Positions 6,689-13,946 of a stretch of DNA of 14,479 nucleotides are shown here, one piece after another. How positions within the stretch are numbered: the first letter of the stretch is position 1; the number at the start of each line of letters is the position of its first letter. This stretch comes from an uncultured Steroidobacter sp. (GTDB lineage Bacteria > Pseudomonadota > Gammaproteobacteria > Steroidobacterales > Steroidobacteraceae), in assembly GCA_946478975.1 (NCBI GenBank), contig CAMLEO010000182.1, positions 1-14,479 on the forward strand, given 5' to 3'. The notes below the pieces were generated by a model. It did no database searches. It worked only from the letters and a program-made list of their open reading frames with translations, and was not told the DNA's origin. Made by a program: the position numbers and the translations under genes.

Positions 6689-6756
6689 CGATGTGCCATG
6701 GTCCGCCCGCCGCAGTCCCTGCAGGTGGGACGGCCGCGAGAGGTGCCGAGCGCACA

Positions 6757-7497
6757 ATGGATCGAACCATGACTTTGCCCGCTTCCGTATTGATCGTGGA
6801 TGACGACCGCGAGCTGGGTCAGATGCTCACCGAGTATCTGACTGGCGAGGGCTTTCAAGTGTCCCTGGTGCGCGACGGCGCCGAGGCGCTGGAGCGTCTC
6901 ACCGGCGAATCGCATCCGTTCGACCTCGTGATCCTGGATGTGATGTTGCCGTCGCTGAGCGGCTTCGAAGTGCTGCGCCGGTTGCGTCACAGCCTGTCGG
7001 TGCCGGTGATCATGCTCACTGCGCATGGTGCCGATGTCGATCGCATCGTCGGCCTGGAACTGGGCGCCGACGATTACCTCTCCAAACCTTTCAATCCTCG
7101 CGAGCTGGTCGCACGAGTGCGTGCAGTGCTGCGCCGGTTCTCGCCTCGCGATGCCGATACGCCGGCGCATCCGGTGAGCGTCGGGCCGCTGCGTCTGGAT
7201 CCGGCGACGTTCGAAGTTACGTTGTCGGGACAATCGGTGCGGCTCACCGGCACGGAATTGCGCTTGCTCGAAGTGTTGATGCGCGCCGTCGGCCAGGTGC
7301 AGTCGCGCGAGTCGTTGACTGAACGCGTGCTGGGCCGTCGGCTCACGCCGTATGACCGAAGCATCGATACGCACGTGAGCAACCTGCGTCGCAAGCTCGG
7401 TCTGGGCGAGAGCGGCTTGCCCGAGATTCGCAGCATTCGCGGCGCCGGTTATGTGCTGATCGCGACGGGTGAGGCGCGCGCCGAGCCTCGCGTCTGA
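6757..7497 (+). CDS. cpxR: CpxR-like OmpR/PhoB-family response regulator
   Basis: This 246-residue protein starts at ATG 6757; ATG 6769 is an alternative, and neither has a strong ribosome site. The receiver domain (about 8-125) has the acidic pocket in LIVDDDREL, the phospho-acceptor Asp61 in LVILDVMLP and Lys110 in DYLSKPF. A winged-helix DNA-binding domain (about 140-238) follows, with TGTELRLLEVL and RSIDTHVSNLRRKLG. Phrases such as VPVIMLTAHG, RIVGLELGADDYL and LGRRLTPYDRSIDTHVSNLR closely resemble E. coli CpxR, hence the symbol, though orthology is not proven. Phosphorylated by the downstream kinase, it should bind direct repeats and control envelope-stress genes. The kinase gene starts 19 bases after its stop, so the two form an operon. 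Confidence 0.93.
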   Translation: MDRTMTLPASVLIVDDDRELGQMLTEYLTGEGFQVSLVRDGAEALERLTGESHPFDLVILDVMLPSLSGFEVLRRLRHSLSVPVIMLTAHGADVDRIVGLELGADDYLSKPFNPRELVARVRAVLRRFSPRDADTPAHPVSVGPLRLDPATFEVTLSGQSVRLTGTELRLLEVLMRAVGQVQSRESLTERVLGRRLTPYDRSIDTHVSNLRRKLGLGESGLPEIRSIRGAGYVLIATGEARAEPRV

Positions 7498-7516
7498 GGC
7501 TCGAGAGAAGTCTCCA

Positions 7517-8872
7517 GTGCCATCGCTGTTTCTTCGCATCTTTCTGTCGTTCTGGCTGGCGACGCTGCTGGTGCTCGCGACGACGGCGAGCGTCGCGTGG
7601 TATCGCTTTCAGCGTGACCAGGCCGCGTGGCCGAACACTCGCCAGCTCGCGTCCGAAGCATCCAACCGCCTGCTGGTGGGCGGCATGGAAGATTTGTATC
7701 GCTGGATCGAAGAGGCCGAGGAGCGCTATCCCGGCCGGCACTTTTATATCGTCGGCGAGTCGGGCCAGGACATCCTGCATCGGCCGCTGCCGCCAACCTA
7801 TCGCAGCTACGCGAACCGCTTGCGCGACGCCGGTTTCTTCGGCCGCGAGCCGCCGCCGAACGGTCGTGACGATCCTCTATTGCTGTCGCCGTTATTCACC
7901 GATCGCGATGGCACCGTGTACACCTTGATGCTCGCGCAGACGAGTGTGCTGGGTCCGCTGCAATCATCCGATGTGAAAGTGGTGGTGCTGGCGTTCGCGC
8001 TGGTCATCAGCGGGTTGATGTGCTGGTGGCTCGCTCGTTACATCAGCAAACCTTTGGAGCGTTTGCAGTCGAGTGCTCGTTCGCTCGCCGCCGGCAATCT
8101 CGAAGCGCGTGTCGGCCAGGAGTTTTCCAGCCGGCGCGATGAGCTCGGCGTGCTGGCGCGTGACTTCGATACGATGGCGGAGGACATCCGCACGTTGATC
8201 GCATCGAAGGAAGATCTGTTGCGGGCGATGTCACATGAGCTGCGTTCGCCGCTGGCCCGGTTGCGTGTGGCGCTGGGGCTGGCGCGTCGGCCGCAGGCCG
8301 ATATCACCAAACAACTCGATCGCATCGAGCTCGAAGCCGAGCGCCTCGATACGCTGATCGGCCAGATGTTGCAGCTGTCGGCCTTGCGGGCGGCGAAACC
8401 CATCCTGCCGTCCGATCCCATCGATCTCACCAGCCTGCTGAGCGAAGTGGTCGAGGACGCGCGACTCGAAGCGAGCGCTGCGGACAAGCACGTCGACTGG
8501 ACGCCGGGCGAAAACCTGTGGCTGAACGGCGATCACGATCTGATTCGCAGCGCCATCGAGAACGTGCTGCGTAATGCCGTGCGCTTCACCAAACCCAACT
8601 CGGCGGTGTCGGTCGCGTTACAACGTGAACATCGCGACGCCTTGATCGTGATCGAGGATCACGGCCCGGGCGTGCCGGAGTCCGAGCTCGTGCGCATCTT
8701 CGAACCCTTCTATCGCGTGGCTGAATCGCGCGATCGCGATTCAGGTGGCACGGGCCTGGGGCTGGCAATCACCGCGCGAGTGGTCGGTCTCTACAGCGGC
8801 CAGGTTCGAGCGCTGAACGCGGCCACTGGCGGATTGCGTGTCGAGCTGCGCCTGCCGCTGAAACGCGACTAG
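7517..8872 (+). CDS. cpxA: CpxA-like sensor histidine kinase
   Basis: This is a 451-residue protein from GTG 7517, which has GAGAGAAG six bases upstream. A GTG at 7469 inside the regulator gene is possible but would add an unlikely tail before the first membrane helix. Order: TM1 (about 5-27), periplasmic sensor (28-154), TM2 (155-176), HAMP, dimerisation/phosphotransfer domain with His240 in SHELRSPLARLR, and the ATPase with the N box (ENVLRNAVRF), G1 (EDHGPGVP), F box (IFEPFYR) and G2 (GGTGLGLAI). These residues are all present, so it should be an active kinase. SRDRDSGGTGLGLAI and the short PLKRD end resemble CpxA. The sensor domain is not well conserved, so the signal may differ from the E. 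coli system. Its TAG stop overlaps the stop of the converging lipoprotein gene. Confidence 0.93.
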   Translation: MPSLFLRIFLSFWLATLLVLATTASVAWYRFQRDQAAWPNTRQLASEASNRLLVGGMEDLYRWIEEAEERYPGRHFYIVGESGQDILHRPLPPTYRSYANRLRDAGFFGREPPPNGRDDPLLLSPLFTDRDGTVYTLMLAQTSVLGPLQSSDVKVVVLAFALVISGLMCWWLARYISKPLERLQSSARSLAAGNLEARVGQEFSSRRDELGVLARDFDTMAEDIRTLIASKEDLLRAMSHELRSPLARLRVALGLARRPQADITKQLDRIELEAERLDTLIGQMLQLSALRAAKPILPSDPIDLTSLLSEVVEDARLEASAADKHVDWTPGENLWLNGDHDLIRSAIENVLRNAVRFTKPNSAVSVALQREHRDALIVIEDHGPGVPESELVRIFEPFYRVAESRDRDSGGTGLGLAITARVVGLYSGQVRALNAATGGLRVELRLPLKRD

Positions 8873-9351
8873 GGCTTGTCGTGCCCGAGCACGTCACGGT
8901 GCGCGAGTGCATGGCTTCGGAGTGACTGGGCGCGGTCGCGAAGCGCGCTGATCTCTTGGGGACTGACCCCCGCGCTATTGACCAGCAATTTTCCTTGCTC
9001 ATCGAACGCAAGCTCGATCTGCGCCGACGAGCTCAACGCTGCGCCTCGATACTTCATCAGGCGCGCTCCATGAAATTCATAAGCGCCAGTCAGTGCGTTC
9101 GCATCGCGAGTCTCTTCCAACGACTGGATCTGCCCATTGCTGAACGTTGCGCGATAACTCGTCGCGATGCCGCCGGGAGCGAACCGGCCGCGGAACTCTT
9201 CGACGCGGTCGGCCCGAGCATCGGCAGCGCCTTGCTCGACTAACGGCGTCGTCGGCGCCGAAGGTGGCGCAGGTTGTTTGGAGCATGCCGCGGCGATGAA
9301 CAGTGCGGCGAGGACAAAAAAATTTTTCGTAACAGACACGCGAAGCATCAT
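8869..9351 (-). CDS. Small predicted lipoprotein of unknown function
   Basis: From ATG 9351 (ATG 9348, 9357 and 9378 are in-frame alternatives, none with a good ribosome site) the product is about 160 residues. MMLRVSVTKNFFVLAALF is followed by IAAAC-SKQ, a lipobox with the acylated Cys at residue 23, then a Pro-rich tether (KQPAPPSAPTTP). The folded part contains GRFAPGGIATSYRATFSNG and GAYEFHGARLMKYRG, probably beta strands, and ends in a charged Arg/His-rich helix. I recognise no named domain. It should be anchored to the inner or outer membrane facing the periplasm. It converges on the CpxA-like gene, and the two stop codons share CTAG at 8869-8872, leaving no room for a terminator between them. 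Confidence 0.75.
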   Translation of the reverse strand: MMLRVSVTKNFFVLAALFIAAACSKQPAPPSAPTTPLVEQGAADARADRVEEFRGRFAPGGIATSYRATFSNGQIQSLEETRDANALTGAYEFHGARLMKYRGAALSSSAQIELAFDEQGKLLVNSAGVSPQEISALRDRAQSLRSHALAHRDVLGHDKP

Positions 9352-9557
9352 CCACATTTCGAGGTTGCGCGAAAACATTCGTCAAATCGCGCCGACGCGC
9401 AAGAGCAAGAATCGTCGGTGGCTTGCGACATGCGCTCGACATAAGCAGCAGCGTTTCCCACAGCCCCAGCCGAACGTGATTTGCCTCACATGCGCATGCG
9501 TGCGGTTGCACTAGTGTAGCCAACGGATCTTGTGATCGCGTCCTTATGGAGGATTAG

Positions 9558-9863
9558 ATGAGCGCAGCCAGCCCCGCCCCCAACCAGGTTCGTCGCAATG
9601 TCGCGGCCGCGCCTCCCCGAGCTCCTCAACAACCGCAAGCTCAGGCTTATGCCCAAGCGCATCCGCAGGCTCACGCGCCGGTGCGCCAGCCCGCGCCTGT
9701 CGCACGACGCAGCGATTTCTCCACGCCGCGTGGCGAGGAAGCGATCCACCTGAATCTCAGCGACATTCCGCTGATGTCCACGGGCGACCTCGAAGTGGAA
9801 GGCTTCAAGCCGTCGCTGCTCAGCCGCCTGTACGATCTGGTCGCTCCGCTCAACCGCCGCTGA
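9558..9863 (+). CDS. Small Pro/Ala/Gln-rich protein with a distinct C-terminal segment
   Basis: I do not recognise this 101-residue protein. It is well supported as a gene: GGAGG lies five bases before ATG 9558, and a strong intrinsic terminator follows 21 bases after the stop. Residues 1-50 are low-complexity (Pro, Ala, Gln, with repeated QAH/QAY/QAQ) and surely disordered, with Arg scattered through them. Residues 55-101 look like a conserved module: a short strand ([12 protein letters not shown]), an acidic turn (TGDLEVEG), and an amphipathic basic helix ([15 protein letters not shown]). There is no signal peptide or membrane segment. It is a monocistronic unit, perhaps an adaptor or regulator; function is unknown. 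Confidence 0.75.
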   Translation: MSAASPAPNQVRRNVAAAPPRAPQQPQAQAYAQAHPQAHAPVRQPAPVARRSDFSTPRGEEAIHLNLSDIPLMSTGDLEVEGFKPSLLSRLYDLVAPLNRR

Positions 9864-9884
9864 TCCAGTCCCGTCCGTTCCCCA

Positions 9885-9920
9885 GGCCCGCCGCGCGCCA
9901 GCTCGGCGGGCCTTTTATTT
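9885..9920 (+). terminator. Rho-independent terminator
   Basis: GGCCCGCCG (9885-9893) pairs perfectly with CGGCGGGCC (9904-9912), followed at once by TTTTATTT. It ends the small Pro/Gln-rich gene, whose stop is at 9861-9863. The aroQ-pheC gene therefore needs its own promoter, which would have to lie in or over this terminator because only 31 bases remain before its start. Confidence 0.93.
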
Positions 9921-9922
9921 GC

Positions 9923-9928
9923 TAAATT
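9923..9928 (+). promoter_or_regulatory. Possible extended -10 element for the aroQ-pheC fusion
   Basis: TG-C-TAAATT (9920-9928) reads as an extended -10 element just after the terminator T run, 23 bases before the start codon. The -35 position would fall in the terminator stem and shows no match to TTGACA. This is a weak call made mainly because no other promoter fits the gap. Confidence 0.25.
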
Positions 9929-9930
9929 GC

Positions 9931-9951
9931 GGCCTCTTCAGGGGAGAGGCC
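9931..9951 (+). promoter_or_regulatory. Start-codon-abutting hairpin in the aroQ-pheC leader
   Basis: GGCCTCT (9931-9937) pairs perfectly with AGAGGCC (9945-9951), with loop TCAGGGG. The 3' arm ends on the base before ATG 9952. The Shine-Dalgarno core (AGGGGAG) spans the loop and the base of the 3' arm. Folding would place a 7-bp stem between ribosome site and start codon, so translation could be structure-controlled. Confidence 0.5.
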
Positions 9952-11229
9952 ATGCCGCTGCGACATCATCTGATCGCGATCGCTTTGTTGTTGATCGCAT
10001 GCGTTGCGCATGCCGAGCCGGCGGCGATCTCCTCACCCGAGGACGATGTGCGGCACGTGTTCGATCTCTTGCAGAAGCGCCTATCGTTGATGCGCGCCGT
10101 GGCCGCCTGGAAATACGCGAACGACGCACCCGTCACCGATGCAGCCAGAGAGCGTCGCGTGCTCGATGCGAGCGTCGCGGATGCGCAGCGGCTCGGCATC
10201 GAACCCAATTCGGCTCGTGACCTGTTCGCGCTGCAAATCCGCATCGCCAGCGAAGTGCAGGAACATTTCATCGCGACCTGGCGCAAGCAGGGCGGCAATG
10301 CCGAGCCGGTGCGCGATTTGAATAAAGAGCTGCGTCCCGAGCTGGATCGCATCGGCGTACAGCTGCTGCAAGCGGTCTATATGGCGCTGCCCGAGCTCGC
10401 CCGGCCGGATTTCCCTGCGCATTACAAAACATTCGCCGCTGCGATCAACATGCCCGGAATCGCTGCGGCCGATCGAGAGCAGTTGCTCGCGCTGCTGGCG
10501 AAGCTCACGTCGCAGCCGACGCCGCCGTTGGAGCGCATCAAAGCCAGCAATGTCTTGCGCATCGGCGTCACCGGCGATTACGCGCCATTTACGCTGGAGC
10601 GCGACGGCAAAGTTTCGGGTGCGGATGTCACGATGGCTCAGGCGCTCGCACGTTCGTTGAATGTGGAGCCGCATTTCGTGCGGACGAGCTGGTCGAATCT
10701 GATGCGCGACTACCAAGCCAATCGTTTCGATATTGCCGTCGGCGGCATCAGCATCACGCCGGAGCGAGCCAAGCTGGCTGCGTTCTCACATTCGTACCAC
10801 ACCGGCGGTAAAACGCCGATCGTGCGCTGTGGCACCGAAGCGCGCTTCGATACGGTGGAGGAGATCGATCGGCCCGGCGTTCGCGTCGTGGTCAATCCGG
10901 GCGGCACCAATCAGCAGTTCGCGCGTGAGCGTCTCACACACGCCCAGGTCACCGAGCATCCAGACAATCGCACCATCTTTGCCGAAATCGCCGCGGGCCG
11001 CGCCGATGTGATGGTGACCGACGATGTCGAAGTGGAGCTGCAAACTCGCCGCGATCGGCACTTGTGCCGGGCCACGCCGGCAACGTTTACGCAAGGGGAA
11101 AAGGCGATACTGTTGCCGCGAGACGAGCCGATGGGCGCTTACGTCAATCACTGGTTGGACGAGCAGCTGACCACGGGTACAACGCGCCGCTGGCTGGACG
11201 ACGCCATCGAGGCAAGCGCAGTTTTGTGA
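9952..11229 (+). CDS. pheC: Periplasmic chorismate mutase (AroQ-gamma type) - cyclohexadienyl dehydratase fusion
   Basis: This 425-residue protein starts at ATG 9952, which has AGGGGAG close upstream. Residues 1-21 (ending CVAHA) are a Sec signal peptide. Residues 27-190 are all-helical and resemble secreted AroQ chorismate mutases: [17 protein letters not shown], the basic ARERRVL helix and [12 protein letters not shown]. Residues 193-425 match PheC, a dehydratase built on a periplasmic solute-binding fold: [57 protein letters not shown] and [10 protein letters not shown] align with the Pseudomonas enzyme. Together the domains would turn chorismate into prephenate and then phenylpyruvate (or arogenate into phenylalanine) outside the cytoplasm. 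Activity of each domain is inferred from motifs; a binding-protein role for the second half is less likely given how closely it follows PheC. Confidence 0.9.
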   Translation: MPLRHHLIAIALLLIACVAHAEPAAISSPEDDVRHVFDLLQKRLSLMRAVAAWKYANDAPVTDAARERRVLDASVADAQRLGIEPNSARDLFALQIRIASEVQEHFIATWRKQGGNAEPVRDLNKELRPELDRIGVQLLQAVYMALPELARPDFPAHYKTFAAAINMPGIAAADREQLLALLAKLTSQPTPPLERIKASNVLRIGVTGDYAPFTLERDGKVSGADVTMAQALARSLNVEPHFVRTSWSNLMRDYQANRFDIAVGGISITPERAKLAAFSHSYHTGGKTPIVRCGTEARFDTVEEIDRPGVRVVVNPGGTNQQFARERLTHAQVTEHPDNRTIFAEIAAGRADVMVTDDVEVELQTRRDRHLCRATPATFTQGEKAILLPRDEPMGAYVNHWLDEQLTTGTTRRWLDDAIEASAVL

Positions 11230-11293
11230 AATCGATCAACCCGCGCCGGGCCGCCGGCAGGCAGGTTCGCCGGTGGCGGGCGGCTGTTGACCG

Positions 11294-11307
11294 GCGGCTT
11301 CAGCCGC
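11294..11307. other. Small intergenic hairpin between aroQ-pheC and lemA
   Basis: GCGGCT-TC-AGCCGC is a perfect 6-bp inverted repeat in a very GC-rich 137-base gap that offers several alternative stems. There is no T run. It may contribute to ending the upstream transcript; nothing else in the gap is distinctive apart from the hairpin before lemA. Confidence 0.35.
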
Positions 11308-11339
11308 AGGGCGCGTTCCTTGGGTATGCTTAGATAAGA

Positions 11340-11353
11340 GCGGCGTTCGCCGC
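11340..11353 (+). promoter_or_regulatory. Leader hairpin just before the lemA ribosome site
   Basis: GCGGCG-TT-CGCCGC (or a 5-bp stem with loop GTTC) ends one base before the ribosome site GGAGG (11355-11359), which is seven bases from ATG 11367. The hairpin leaves the site free, so it could keep the leader open or stabilise the mRNA 5' end. Confidence 0.35.
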
Positions 11354-11366
11354 CGGAGGTCGACAG

Positions 11367-11948
11367 ATGGGCTGGATCGTATTGGTTGTCCTTATCCTGG
11401 TCGCGTTTTTTTTCATCTCGATCTACAACCGGCTGGTCAGCGGCCGCAATGCTTATAAGAACGCGTTTGCACAGATCGATGTGCAGCTGACCCGGCGTCA
11501 CGACCTGATTCCCAACCTGGTCGAAACCGCCAAGGGCTACATGAAACATGAGCGCGAGACGCTCGAAGCGGTGATCTCCGCTCGCAATGCCGCTGTCACG
11601 GGTTTGAAAACAGCTGCCGCGAATCCGGGCGATCCCAATGCCGTGCAGCAGCTGGCTGGCGCCGAGAATGCGCTCAGCGGCGCGCTCGGTCGTTTGTTTG
11701 CGTTGGCCGAGGCCTATCCGGACCTCAAGGCCAATCAAAACATGATGCAGCTGTCCGAGGAGCTGACCTCCACCGAGAACAAAGTGGCGTTCGCCCGCCA
11801 GGCGTTCAACGATGCTGTGATGAATTACAACAACACGCGCGAAGTGTTTCCGAACAGCATCGTCGCGAATTCGTTCGGCTTCATGCCGGCGGAGTTGTTG
11901 CAGATCGAGTCGCCCGAGAAGCGCGCCGTCCCGGTGGTGAAGTTTTAG
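11367..11948 (+). CDS. lemA: LemA family membrane protein
   Basis: This 193-residue protein has the LemA layout: one N-terminal membrane helix (residues 2-20, GWIVLVVLILVAFFFISIY), then a helical cytoplasmic-type domain beginning NRLVSGRNAYKNAFAQIDVQ and continuing LTRRHDLIPNLVETAKGYMKHE. TSTENKVAFARQAFNDAVMNYN and the terminal FPNSIVAN/FGF segment are also family hallmarks. LemA proteins are small membrane proteins of uncertain function that very often sit beside M48 proteases, as here: the HtpX-like gene starts 24 bases downstream. The pair is probably an operon. GGAGG seven bases before the ATG fixes the start. Confidence 0.95.
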   Translation: MGWIVLVVLILVAFFFISIYNRLVSGRNAYKNAFAQIDVQLTRRHDLIPNLVETAKGYMKHERETLEAVISARNAAVTGLKTAAANPGDPNAVQQLAGAENALSGALGRLFALAEAYPDLKANQNMMQLSEELTSTENKVAFARQAFNDAVMNYNNTREVFPNSIVANSFGFMPAELLQIESPEKRAVPVVKF

Positions 11949-11972
11949 TCGGAAGCGATTGAGCAGCCGCTC

Positions 11973-13925
11973 ATGAACTTCTTCCAGCATCAGGAAGCAG
12001 CCCGCCAGGCATCGCGGCGGCTGGTGGTGTTGTTTGCGCTCGGCGTGCTGGCAGTCGTGGTGGCGATCAACATCGTGGTGCTGTTCGCGCTCGCCACGGC
12101 CGAACAGCACTCGATCGTGCTCACCAATCCCGAGCTGCGCCACACGGGTTTCTTGCCCGATTTCGCCGCCTGGGCCGCGGCTCGTCCCGGCACGGTCCTG
12201 GCCACGACGCTGGTCGTGCTCGGCGTGATTGGGCTGGCGAGTTTGTATAAAACCGTGGTGCTCGGCGGCGGCGGTGGCGTCGTTGCCCGCTCGCTCGGCG
12301 GCGTGCGCATTTCACCGGACACGAGCGATCCACAGCAGCGTCGCTTGCTCAACGTCGTCGAAGAAATGGCGATTGCTTCGGGCGTGCCCATGCCCGAGGT
12401 GTATTTGCTCGAACAAGAAAGCGGCATCAATGCCTTTGCCGCTGGCCACAATCCGGCGAACGCGGCGATTGGTGTCACTCGCGGCACGCTCACGACGTTG
12501 AATCGCACCGAGCTGCAGGGCGTAATCGCGCACGAGTTCAGTCACATTCTGAATGGCGACATGCGCTTGAACCTGCGGCTCATGGGGCTGCTGTTCGGCT
12601 TGCTGGTGCTGGCGATGATCGGCCGCACCGTGCTCAGGCTGGGTTCCAATTCCAGCAGCAGGAACTCCAAGGACAAAGGCCTCGGCCCGATCATGCTGGT
12701 CGCATTCGCGGTGCTCATCATCGGGTACGTGGGATTGTTCTTCGGTCGTTTGATTCAAGCCGCGATCTCGCGTCATCGAGAGCAACTGGCGGATGCCTCG
12801 GCCGTGCAGTTCACGCGCGATCCGACGGGCCTGCGCGGCGCGCTGGTGAAGATTGGTGCGCTGGCGAGCGGCTCGAAGCTGGCCAATCCTGAAGCGGAAG
12901 AAGTCGCGCACATGCTGTTCGCGCCTGGCATGCGGCGAATGTTTGCTACGCATCCGGCGCTGGAGGATCGAATCAAAGCCATCGATCCGCAGTTCGACCC
13001 CAAGGAATTCGATCGCGTGCGCGCCCAGCTGGCGGCGCAAGAGGCGAAGGTCGAGGCCGCGCCGAAACAAACATCGGCGGAGCGGCTGCAGTCGATCATC
13101 AATATTCCAGGCGCGGTGCCGAGTGTTGCCGGGCTGGTCGGCAATCCGGGCACCATTCACATGCGCGTGGCTCGGCAGATTCGCAAATCGCTGCCGGAGG
13201 CGATTGTCGTGGCCGGTCGTCATCCGGACTCGGCGCGCGCGCTGTTGCTGGCGCTGGCGCTCGATGCGAACAGCGAAGCGCGGGAGCGGCAGAAACAATT
13301 CATTGCGCGGCAGATCGGTGCTGGCGTTGCGAGCGCAATCTCTCAGATCGAGAGCGCCATCGATGCGCTCGATCCCGAGCAGCGCATGCCGGCACTGTTC
13401 GGCGCATTTCCAGCGCTGCGTCAGCTGACGCGCGAAGAAAGATTGCAGCTCACGTCCTGCCTCAACGGCATGTTGCAAAGGGAAGGGCGCGTGTCATTGC
13501 AGAGTTATGTGTTACGCAAGCTCGCCCAAGTGCAGCTGCGCGATGACTTGAGTCCGGCCGCCCGCACGCGACAGCTGCCGCTCAACGTCGTGCAAAAGGA
13601 TGTGCAGGTGCTGTTCTCGGTACTGGCTGAGAACGGCCACGAAGATGAGGTCGCCGCTCGGCGGGCCTACGAAGTCGGCGTGCACCACCTGCTGCCTCGC
13701 GCGCGCCCCGAATTCGCCGCGTCGGAGAATTGGGCACAGGCGCTCGATCTTGCGCTCAGCCGGCTCGATCAGCTCGCGCCCATTGTCAAGGAGCAGCTGG
13801 TCGAAGCGATGGTCAAGACCGTCACCCACGACCAGCAGCTGACGCTCGGCGAGTCCGAACTGCTGCGAGCCGTCTGCGCCACCCTCCATTGCCCGCTGCC
13901 GCCGCTGGTCGCCCCGGCGGAATAG
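11973..13925 (+). CDS. Long HtpX-like M48 membrane metalloprotease with C-terminal helical extension
   Basis: This 650-residue protein is about twice the length of HtpX. Two N-terminal membrane helices (about 17-40 and 66-88) precede the catalytic domain; the zinc site is His187 and His191 in IAHEFSHILNGD plus Glu270 in REQLADASA, and two more membrane helices (about 208-228 and 240-265) lie between them. ESGINAFAAGHNPANAAIGVT is typical of the family. From about 365 to 650 is a soluble, mostly helical extension; its ending (LGESELLRAVCATLHCPLPPL) resembles TerB-like domains, a tentative match. The protein should degrade or clip membrane or envelope proteins. Its pairing with LemA is a recurrent arrangement. 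The ribosome site before ATG 11973 is weak, so translational coupling to lemA is plausible. A double-hairpin repeat follows the stop. Confidence 0.93.
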   Translation: MNFFQHQEAARQASRRLVVLFALGVLAVVVAINIVVLFALATAEQHSIVLTNPELRHTGFLPDFAAWAAARPGTVLATTLVVLGVIGLASLYKTVVLGGGGGVVARSLGGVRISPDTSDPQQRRLLNVVEEMAIASGVPMPEVYLLEQESGINAFAAGHNPANAAIGVTRGTLTTLNRTELQGVIAHEFSHILNGDMRLNLRLMGLLFGLLVLAMIGRTVLRLGSNSSSRNSKDKGLGPIMLVAFAVLIIGYVGLFFGRLIQAAISRHREQLADASAVQFTRDPTGLRGALVKIGALASGSKLANPEAEEVAHMLFAPGMRRMFATHPALEDRIKAIDPQFDPKEFDRVRAQLAAQEAKVEAAPKQTSAERLQSIINIPGAVPSVAGLVGNPGTIHMRVARQIRKSLPEAIVVAGRHPDSARALLLALALDANSEARERQKQFIARQIGAGVASAISQIESAIDALDPEQRMPALFGAFPALRQLTREERLQLTSCLNGMLQREGRVSLQSYVLRKLAQVQLRDDLSPAARTRQLPLNVVQKDVQVLFSVLAENGHEDEVAARRAYEVGVHHLLPRARPEFAASENWAQALDLALSRLDQLAPIVKEQLVEAMVKTVTHDQQLTLGESELLRAVCATLHCPLPPLVAPAE

Positions 13926-13946
13926 ACGTTAATCGAGTGCCGCCCC

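Larger units (their letters stand above)
6442..6756. other. Structured 315-base divergent intergenic region
   Basis: This gene-free stretch between the EF-hand protein and the response regulator holds no convincing protein gene. In order it contains GAAATTTC (6552-6559) within a loose CCGG-bounded inverted repeat, an inverted repeat CTGCGTT-AA-AACGCAG (6577-6592), a multi-branched RNA-like element ending in six T (6607-6688), and within it a direct repeat GAAACTT twice at a 10-base period (6655-6671). TTGACG (6660-6665) resembles a -35 box, but no good -10 lies 16-18 bases downstream. The last 68 bases before the regulator start show nothing notable except GAGAGG. Confidence 0.6.

Noticed and set aside
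9546..9557. ATG-GAG-GAT-TAG three-codon frame ending at the base before the small gene's ATG
   Set aside because: It looks like a leader peptide, but it is made of the ribosome site itself (GGAGG) and is most simply a coincidence.
12312..13478. A 388-codon open frame on the minus strand inside the M48 protease gene
   Set aside because: It is antisense to a strongly supported gene, its translation is Arg/Gln/His-rich without domains, and long antisense frames are expected at this GC content.
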